DNA of 64,000 nucleotides from positions 62,001-126,000 of the forward strand of contig NZ_CP083810.1 in the NCBI RefSeq assembly GCF_020149765.1, in the 5' to 3' direction. Numbering within the stretch: position 1 is the stretch's first letter; every line of letters begins with the position of its first letter. Shown here piece after piece: positions 58,515-64,000 of this stretch. Source of the stretch: Pantoea agglomerans (GTDB lineage: Bacteria > Pseudomonadota > Gammaproteobacteria > Enterobacterales > Enterobacteriaceae). The position numbers were made by a program, and so were the translations under genes. The notes under the pieces are model-generated. The model saw nothing but the letters and a program-made list of their open reading frames with translations. It did no database searches and had not been told where the DNA came from.

Positions 58515-58838
58515 TTAGTTATAGTCGACCCGAACCACCGCCTTCGACTTTTGCGGGTCAAGGTAAGTCAGGCTGACATGGTCCACGCCAGGCAAAACCA
58601 CATCGCCCTGCGCCACCTGCTGAAGGCCGATTTGCTGCGTATGAACGCCGTTGTTGTCCTGGCAGGCGAAGGTGATGCGGCTGGCGCCTGGGGTTAACTG
58701 GCAGGGATCCTGGGCGATCGCGCCGCTAAACGTCAGAGAACCGCCTGACGTCAGGGGCGCGGCGAAAGCGGAATTAAACAGCATAAGAAACGCCAGACCA
58801 AGACCAGCACTGACTTTTGCAGCGGACGATGTCATCAA
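58515..58838 (-). CDS. small exported fimbrial-like protein
   Basis: A 107-residue protein with signal peptide (MMTSSAAKVSAGLGLAFLML ending AFA). It has a single beta-rich domain with two Cys (QDPCQLTPGASRITFACQDN), reminiscent of fimbrial subunit N-termini (GGSLTFSGAIAQDPCQL). It is too short for a full pilin and has no usher or chaperone nearby. Probably a periplasmic or surface protein of unknown role. Confidence 0.6.
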   Translation of the reverse strand: MMTSSAAKVSAGLGLAFLMLFNSAFAAPLTSGGSLTFSGAIAQDPCQLTPGASRITFACQDNNGVHTQQIGLQQVAQGDVVLPGVDHVSLTYLDPQKSKAVVRVDYN

Positions 58839-59036
58839 CAGGCTCCTCAGAAAAGTTCGTCCGTGAAAGAGATCATGCGATCCGTTATGGCATTGAGTGG
58901 CAGAGAGTGACTCTTGTTATCACTGGCACTGTGAGTAACAGTATATTCACGAAGATGAAAAACTGCCGGTGATTTAAGAATGAAGGGATCTGTCGTAAAA
59001 GAGACGGCGATGCCTGTCCGGCATCGCCGCCGCGCT

Positions 59037-61304
59037 TTAGTCGATCAGTTTATCCAGAGAGAGCGGCAGATCGCGAATGCGCTTGCCGGTCGCGTGATAG
59101 ACGGCGTTGCTGATGGCCGCCGCCATGCCCACAATGCCTAACTCGCCGACCGCTTTGCCGCCCATCAGGGTGGCGTGATGATCCGGCTCGCCGACGTCGA
59201 TGGTGACGATCTCCGGCACGTCAGCATTCACGGCGATCAGGTAGTCCGCCAGGTTGTTATTGATGACGCGGGCGTTGCGCGGATCGATAACGCCGCCTTC
59301 CAGCAGCGCCTGGCCCAGCCCCATCACCATGCCGCCAATCCACTGGCTGCGCGCCAGCTGAGGGTTATAAAGCCGTCCGCTGTCGAAAGCGGAAACCAGC
59401 CGTTTAACCCGCACGGTGCCGAAATCCTCGTCGACGCGCACCTCAACGAACTGCGCGCCCCAGCTGTGCGCCGAAAAGGCTTCAGGACGCGTCATCTTCG
59501 ACATCGAGTGCACCGCCCGATCGCGATCCTCTTCGCTCTCCTCTTCAGAGAAAGTGCCGGAGACCACGGAAAGCGTCAGCGAGTCGTTCAGCTCTACCAG
59601 TTTGTCGTAGCGAATGGCGCGATCGGGCTGGTTTTTCACGCATACTGCGCCGTCACGCAGCACCAGCTGCTCGCGATCCGCCTGAAACAGCGGCGAGCCA
59701 GGCGATTCGGTCGCCAGGGTAAAGAGTTTCTCGCGCATCGCTTCCGCCGTCTTGTGCACCGCCGCGGTAAGATTGCCCGCCAGCTGCGAGCCGCCTGCTA
59801 CGCCGGCGCGCGGCAAATCAGTATCGCCCAGCTCGACGCGAATCTGACGCGAAGGAATGTGCAGCACCTCGGCGGCGGTCTGCGCCAGAATGGTATAGGT
59901 GCCGGTGCCGATATCCGCCCCGGCGCTCTGCACCACCAGGCTGCCGTCGCTGTGGAAAATCAGCTTCGCTTCGGCGGGCGAGCGGCTGACCGGATAGGTG
60001 GCGGTCGCCATGCCCCAGCCAATCAGCTCGCGCCCTTCGCGCATCGAGCGCGGCGCCATGCTGCGCTGGTCCCAGCCAAAGGCTTCAGCGGCGGCGGCGT
60101 AGGCCTCTTTCAACCGGCGCGTGCTCCAGGGCGCATTCAGCTGATAGTCATGATCGGCCCAGTTGCGCAGGCGAAATTCCAGCGGATCGATTCCCAGCGC
60201 ATAGGCCATCTCGTCCATCGCCACTTCCAGTCCGAAGGCGCTCGGGTTCTCGCCCGGCGCGCGCATCCAGCCTGGCGTGACGGTGTTGATCGCCGCCACG
60301 TAGTGACGCGAATAGACGTTCGGCACGGCGTAGAGACGGCCTGTCACTTTATTGGTGCCCTCGGCGAAGGTGTCGATCAGCGAGGTGTCGCTCAGGCCGT
60401 CATGGATAATCGCCAGAATTTTGCCGTCGCGCGAGGCGCCCATCTCAAGGTTCTGGATCGTCGCCGGACGACCGCCGAGCCCGGTAAAGGTTTGCGGCCG
60501 GGTTAAAGAGACTTTAACCGGCCGTCCCAGCGCGCGCGAAGCGACGCAGGCAAGCGCCACATGAGTATAGGGCACCGGCTTAGAGCCGAAACCGCCGCCT
60601 ACGTAGGGGGAGATGATGCGCACCTGGTCAACCTCAAGGCCCAGCCATTCGGCGATTTCGGTCTGCGCGCCCATCACCCACTGACTCGGTTCCCAGACCG
60701 TCATACGCTCATTCTGCCAGGAGGCGACGCAGGCGTGCGGCTCCATCGGCATGTTGTATTCGCGCGGCGTCGCGTAACGCCCTTTGATTTTTACTTCCGC
60801 CTGCGCCATCGCCTGATGGGCATCGCCGAGATCGATGTTGGTGCCGCTGCTCTCTTTACGCGCGGCGCGCGGATCGTCCGGGTAAACCAGCGCCGGCTCC
60901 GTCTCATACTCCACTTCCACCAGAGTGGCTGCCCAGGTGGCCTGCTCGAAGGTCTCCGCCACCACCAGGCCGATATTCTGGCCGTTATGGATAATCTTAT
61001 TGTTCTGAATCGGCGTATAGGTGGACTGCGCCGCGCCGCCGTCGGCGATGGCGGTCGGCTTATTGATTTTCAGGCTGTTGAGGTGGGTGTAAACCGCCAG
61101 CACGCCCGGCGCCTGACGCGCCTTTTCGGTATCCATGCGGGTAATGCGTCCGCTGGCAACGGTGGACTGGATCACCACGCCGTACGCCGCGTTTTCCGGC
61201 TGATGCTCAACCGCATAGCGCGCTTCGCCAGTCACCTTAACGACGCCGTCGCCGCGCTCGCGCTTTTCACCCAGCGCCTGATAACTCTTTTCTGCCGTAT
61301 CCAT
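59037..61304 (-). CDS. molybdenum-binding subunit of aldehyde/xanthine oxidoreductase (PaoC-like)
   Basis: A 755-residue xanthine-oxidase-family large subunit: GGGFGSKPVPYTHVALACVA for cofactor binding and the catalytic Glu in GGKAVGELGIVGMAAAISNA. It resembles E. coli PaoC and binds molybdopterin cytosine dinucleotide. It is third in a 2Fe-2S/FAD/Mo operon. It oxidises an aldehyde or N-heterocycle; which one is unknown. The PaoD/XdhC-type maturation chaperone is not in the window. Confidence 0.9.
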   Translation of the reverse strand: MDTAEKSYQALGEKRERGDGVVKVTGEARYAVEHQPENAAYGVVIQSTVASGRITRMDTEKARQAPGVLAVYTHLNSLKINKPTAIADGGAAQSTYTPIQNNKIIHNGQNIGLVVAETFEQATWAATLVEVEYETEPALVYPDDPRAARKESSGTNIDLGDAHQAMAQAEVKIKGRYATPREYNMPMEPHACVASWQNERMTVWEPSQWVMGAQTEIAEWLGLEVDQVRIISPYVGGGFGSKPVPYTHVALACVASRALGRPVKVSLTRPQTFTGLGGRPATIQNLEMGASRDGKILAIIHDGLSDTSLIDTFAEGTNKVTGRLYAVPNVYSRHYVAAINTVTPGWMRAPGENPSAFGLEVAMDEMAYALGIDPLEFRLRNWADHDYQLNAPWSTRRLKEAYAAAAEAFGWDQRSMAPRSMREGRELIGWGMATATYPVSRSPAEAKLIFHSDGSLVVQSAGADIGTGTYTILAQTAAEVLHIPSRQIRVELGDTDLPRAGVAGGSQLAGNLTAAVHKTAEAMREKLFTLATESPGSPLFQADREQLVLRDGAVCVKNQPDRAIRYDKLVELNDSLTLSVVSGTFSEEESEEDRDRAVHSMSKMTRPEAFSAHSWGAQFVEVRVDEDFGTVRVKRLVSAFDSGRLYNPQLARSQWIGGMVMGLGQALLEGGVIDPRNARVINNNLADYLIAVNADVPEIVTIDVGEPDHHATLMGGKAVGELGIVGMAAAISNAVYHATGKRIRDLPLSLDKLID

Positions 61305-61328
61305 TGTTAATCCTCTCTGTTCGGCCTG

Positions 61329-62321
61329 TTAAGCCATGCCGCCCGCTTTCATCAACGCGCGTGCGATGGCGCGCGGCGCCAGCAGTTTCTTGTGCTGGTT
61401 TTGCGGCAGCAGCTCGGCGTCCTGCACGACCAGCTCGGCGGCGCGGCGCAGGGTTTGCTCGTTGAACGGCTGACCGCGCAGCGCCCCTTCGACGTGCCGC
61501 GCGCGCCAGGGTTTCGTCGCCACGCCGCCGACGGCAATGCGCAGATCGCGGATGCGGTCGCCATCAAGCTCGATGCCGACCGCCGCGCTGGCGGCGGCGA
61601 ACTCATAGGAGCTGCGATCGCGCACTTTCAGATAGTGGGACTGGCGCAGCGCCGGCGTTAACGGCAGTTCCACCGCTACGATCATCTCGTCCGGCCCCAG
61701 ATCGTGCTCCAGATGCGGCGTATCGCCCGGCAGCAGGTAGAATTCATCGATGGGAATGCGGCGTTCGCGCTGGGCGGCGTTGCGTACGATGACGACCGCC
61801 TCGAAGGCGGTCAGCGCCACCGCCAGGTCGCCGGGATAAACCGCGATGCAGCTTTCGCTGGTGCCCAGAATGGCGTGGTTGCCGTTGACGCCGCCGCGCG
61901 CGGCGCAGCCGGATCCCGGCTGGCGTTTATTGCAGGCTGAAAAGGTATGGGGATCGCGGAAATAGACGCAGCGGGTGCGCTGCAGCAGATTGCCGCCTAT
62001 CGACGCCATGTTGCGCAGCTGCGGCGACGCCGCCTGCCACAGGCTGTCATAAATCGCGGGCGCGTTCTGCTGGCATTCAGGATGATTCTCAACCTCGCTC
62101 ATACGCGCCAGCGCGCCGATGCGCAGCGTATCCGCCGTAAAGGCAATTTCGCGCATCTCCGCAAGCTGGTTGATGTCAATGAGCGCGGCGGGCTGTTCGA
62201 CGTCGCATTTCATCAGATCGATCTGGGTGGTGCCGCCTGCCAGAAAGCGGCTGTCCGCGCGCTGCTTCTGCCGCAGCGCGTCATCGGCATCGCTGACGCC
62301 GACGTAGTCGAATGGGTTCAT
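61329..62321 (-). CDS. FAD-binding subunit (PaoB-like)
   Basis: A 330-residue subunit of the xanthine oxidase family with FAD-binding loop FLAGGTTQIDLMK and ASIGGNLLQRTRC. A Cys-rich segment (CVYFRDPHTFSACNKRQP, then GCAA) is that of the PaoB branch, which carries an extra 4Fe-4S cluster. This separates it from XdhB. It overlaps the 2Fe-2S gene by 4 bp and precedes the Mo subunit by 24 bp. Confidence 0.9.
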   Translation of the reverse strand: MNPFDYVGVSDADDALRQKQRADSRFLAGGTTQIDLMKCDVEQPAALIDINQLAEMREIAFTADTLRIGALARMSEVENHPECQQNAPAIYDSLWQAASPQLRNMASIGGNLLQRTRCVYFRDPHTFSACNKRQPGSGCAARGGVNGNHAILGTSESCIAVYPGDLAVALTAFEAVVIVRNAAQRERRIPIDEFYLLPGDTPHLEHDLGPDEMIVAVELPLTPALRQSHYLKVRDRSSYEFAAASAAVGIELDGDRIRDLRIAVGGVATKPWRARHVEGALRGQPFNEQTLRRAAELVVQDAELLPQNQHKKLLAPRAIARALMKAGGMA

Positions 62322-62806
62322 GTCGCCTCCTTGCTAAGGTCGGCGGCCGCCTGCTGGATCGCCTCGACGATATTGGGATAGGCGCCGCAGCGGCAAAGAT
62401 TGCCGCTCATATATTCACGGATTTCGTCCGCCGAGCCGGCATGCCCCTCGTCGATACAGGCCACGGCCGACATAATCTGCCCTGAGGTGCAGTAGCCGCA
62501 CTGAAAGGCGTCGTGTTCCAGAAAGCGCGCCTGCACCGGATGCAGGGTGCCGTCGGCCTGCGCCAGGCCTTCGATGGTGGTGACCGACTGGCCGTTAGCC
62601 TGGGCCGCCAGCGTCAGGCAGCTCAGCACGCGTTTTCCATTGATGAGCACCGTACAAGCGCCGCACTGTCCCTGATCGCATCCTTTTTTGGTACCGGTAA
62701 GCGTCAGGTGCTCGCGCAGCGCGTCAAGCAGGGTGACGCGGGGATCCACCCGCATCGTATGCGGTTGCCCGTTGATCGCCAGCTGCAGTTGTAGATTTTC
62801 AGACAT
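62318..62806 (-). CDS. 2Fe-2S subunit (PaoA-like, no TAT leader)
   Basis: A 162-residue two-cluster ferredoxin subunit: plant-type cluster GCDQGQCGACTVLINGKRVL with C at the end, and second cluster CGYCTSGQIM with CRCGAY. E. coli PaoA has an N-terminal twin-arginine leader of about 50 residues; here translation starts at MSENLQLQLAINGQPHTMRV and an in-frame stop about 13 codons upstream leaves no room for one. The enzyme is therefore probably cytosolic. First gene of the operon. Confidence 0.9.
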   Translation of the reverse strand: MSENLQLQLAINGQPHTMRVDPRVTLLDALREHLTLTGTKKGCDQGQCGACTVLINGKRVLSCLTLAAQANGQSVTTIEGLAQADGTLHPVQARFLEHDAFQCGYCTSGQIMSAVACIDEGHAGSADEIREYMSGNLCRCGAYPNIVEAIQQAAADLSKEAT

Positions 62807-62984
62807 AGCTCGTTTCCAGTATTTAACGGGGTTTAAAATGGCGTGTTATGCACGTTATGAGGAAGTCTATTGTGGTGTGCAATCCGTTAAGTCTAGACGG
62901 CTAAGCGAAAGCGGGGTTGCCTGTTTCTGGAAATCTGTTGCCTGATTGTCCAGATAGCGATTCAAGGGGATTAAGGCTGGTCAT

Positions 62985-63015
62985 AAAAAAGGAACCGGCC
63001 GCGGCGGCGGGTTCC
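62985..63015 (-). terminator. rho-independent terminator of the monooxygenase gene
   Basis: A hairpin GGAACC...GGTTCC with a GC-rich interior (62991-63015); on the minus strand six Ts follow (62985-62990). It ends the monooxygenase transcript just before the Pao-like promoter. Confidence 0.85.
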
Positions 63016-63039
63016 CTGCTGGCGGTACGTTCCGAGACG

Positions 63040-63315
63040 TCAGGCGATCTCCACGATGGCGTACTCACGGGCAATCGCCACAGTTTCCCGCCCCCACGCC
63101 GAGGCTTGGGTTCTGGCCTGATGCATATCGAAGGTTTGCTGGCTGGTGAACCGCTCTTCTACCGACCAGATAAGCGGATCCGCTGTCTCCTTCACTTCGA
63201 AGCTAAGGCATCCTGATTCTTCTTTTGTCAGCCGGATGTGCTCGGGAAGATAACGGCGCACCAGCGCCGTCTCTTCCGTGTTTTTACAAATCAATCGGCC
63301 GGTAAGCTTAATCAT
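63040..63315 (-). CDS. antibiotic-biosynthesis-monooxygenase (ABM) domain protein
   Basis: A 91-residue dimeric ferredoxin-fold protein (MIKLTGRLICKNTEETALVR, then HIRLTKEESGCLSFEVKETA) like YgiN-type quinol monooxygenases. The start is ATG 63315 with GAAGGGAA upstream; the upstream frame reads through non-family sequence. It may oxidise quinols or guard against reactive quinones, though many such proteins have no known activity. Confidence 0.78.
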   Translation of the reverse strand: MIKLTGRLICKNTEETALVRRYLPEHIRLTKEESGCLSFEVKETADPLIWSVEERFTSQQTFDMHQARTQASAWGRETVAIAREYAIVEIA

Positions 63316-63391
63316 CGTGTTCCCTTCAGTTGCGTCACGTTGCGACTTTTTTACTACGAAAACGTGACGCTGCGCCATCCCGGCGCTCTGT

Positions 63392-64000
63392 TCAGGGGGC
63401 GAATACCGCGCGCACGCAGCCATCTTCTTTATGCTTGAACATCTCATAGCCGCGCGGCGCCTCTTCCAGCGAGAAGCGATGCGTCGCCATAAAGGCGGGA
63501 TTAAGCTCGTTCTTCGCCACGTGATCCAGCAGCCGATGCATATAGCGCTGGCCGTGCTGCTGCGCGGTGCGGATCGTCAGGCTTTTGTTGATCATCAGCC
63601 CCAGCGGGAATTTGTCCATCACGCCGTATACCCCCAGAATCGCGATATTGCCGCCTTTGCGGCAAGCGTAAAGCGCCTGACGCAGCGCGGCGCCGACGTC
63701 GGTTTCCAGATGCAGCAGCTGTTTGGTTTTATCATAAACCTGGCTGAGCCCTTCGCCGCGCGCCTCCATGCCGACAGCGTCGATACAGCTGTCCGGGCCG
63801 CGACCGCCGGTCAGCTCCAGCAGCGCCTCGTTGATATCGACCTGGGTATAATCGAGCGCTATGCTGCCGGCATAGTCACGCGCCATCGCCAGCCGCTCCG
63901 GGTAGCGGTCGATGCCGATAACCTGATGCGCGCCCATTAGCCACGCGCTTTGCTGCGCCATCAGGCCTACGCCGCCGCAGCCCCACACCACAACGGTGTC
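63392..64000 (-). CDS. zinc-dependent alcohol dehydrogenase, C-terminal part (runs off the right edge)
   Basis: A 202-residue fragment of a medium-chain dehydrogenase beginning DTVVVWGCGGVGLMAQ, the NAD-binding loop, then a Rossmann fold with the sensing Asp in VIGIDRYPERLAMA. It resembles glutathione-independent formaldehyde or threonine-type dehydrogenases, with the loop CRKGGNIAILGVYG. The N-terminal zinc-binding catalytic domain is outside the window. The substrate cannot be assigned. Confidence 0.85.
   Translation of the reverse strand, partial: DTVVVWGCGGVGLMAQQSAWLMGAHQVIGIDRYPERLAMARDYAGSIALDYTQVDINEALLELTGGRGPDSCIDAVGMEARGEGLSQVYDKTKQLLHLETDVGAALRQALYACRKGGNIAILGVYGVMDKFPLGLMINKSLTIRTAQQHGQRYMHRLLDHVAKNELNPAFMATHRFSLEEAPRGYEMFKHKEDGCVRAVFAP

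Overview
The window looks like chromosome of an Enterobacterales member, most probably Erwiniaceae (Pantoea/Mixta/Erwinia type). The basis is GC-rich codon use, proteins close to E. coli MalT, RluF and LamB, a kYABR-type sucrose operon, and an FAD dehydrogenase/cytochrome c complex of the kind found in these sugar-oxidising plant and environmental genera. This placement is inference from protein recognition, not from a marker-gene search. No tRNA, rRNA or CRISPR array was seen.

Layout. 1-4.3 kb holds three LysR regulators with small divergent redox/decarboxylase targets. 4.6-7.3 kb is an accessory patch: a chromosomal tyrosine recombinase very like phage P1 Cre (same length, all catalytic residues kept), a 34-bp lox-like site about 230 bp upstream of it, and an AT-rich oxalate/formate-type MFS gene. 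7.8-8.8 kb is an aldo/keto reductase. 9.0-24.9 kb is an unusually complete maltose regulon in one block: malG-malF-malE divergent from malK-lamB-malM, then malP-malQ and malT. A vapBC toxin-antitoxin pair sits between malM and malQ. 25.0-35.6 kb has an NCS1 permease with a perfect 18-bp operator-like palindrome, rluF, a TetR/NemR-like regulator plus DJ-1/PfpI gene sharing a repeated operator, a DeoR regulator, a frameshifted nudK, a DUF4406 gene, an Rpn nuclease, and an operon-like run of periplasmic peroxiredoxin, DsbD-like reductase, ECF sigma factor and NrsF-type anti-sigma. 35.6-39 kb has a glycosyltransferase, an MFS gene and two very small genes. 39.2-45.7 kb is the sucrose operon scrK-scrY-scrA-scrB with scrR and three ScrR operators. 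46-48.8 kb is a second ECF module (catalase-type peroxidase, cytochrome b561, sigma, anti-sigma). 48.9-51.6 kb is a MalX-type PTS permease with its LacI/MalI-like regulator and a tandem palindromic operator.

At 52.2-52.9 kb a complete 768-bp IS1 separates two broken genes: a minus-strand C-terminal stub and the 5'-truncated small subunit of a membrane FAD sugar dehydrogenase. Its GMC and triheme cytochrome c subunits follow intact. The remainder has small stress-type genes, an OhrR-like regulator, a PaoABC-like molybdenum aldehyde/xanthine oxidoreductase without a TAT leader, a small monooxygenase, and the 3' part of a zinc alcohol dehydrogenase running off the window.

Main themes: sugar uptake and oxidation (maltose, sucrose, an unknown PTS sugar, periplasmic FAD dehydrogenase) and envelope redox stress (two separate ECF/anti-sigma loci, each attached to a peroxidase and an electron donor). 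The most notable items are the Cre-like recombinase with its candidate lox site, the ECF-linked periplasmic peroxiredoxin/DsbD module, the IS1 junction without target duplication that removes a probable export signal, and the 7-bp deletion that appears to break nudK.
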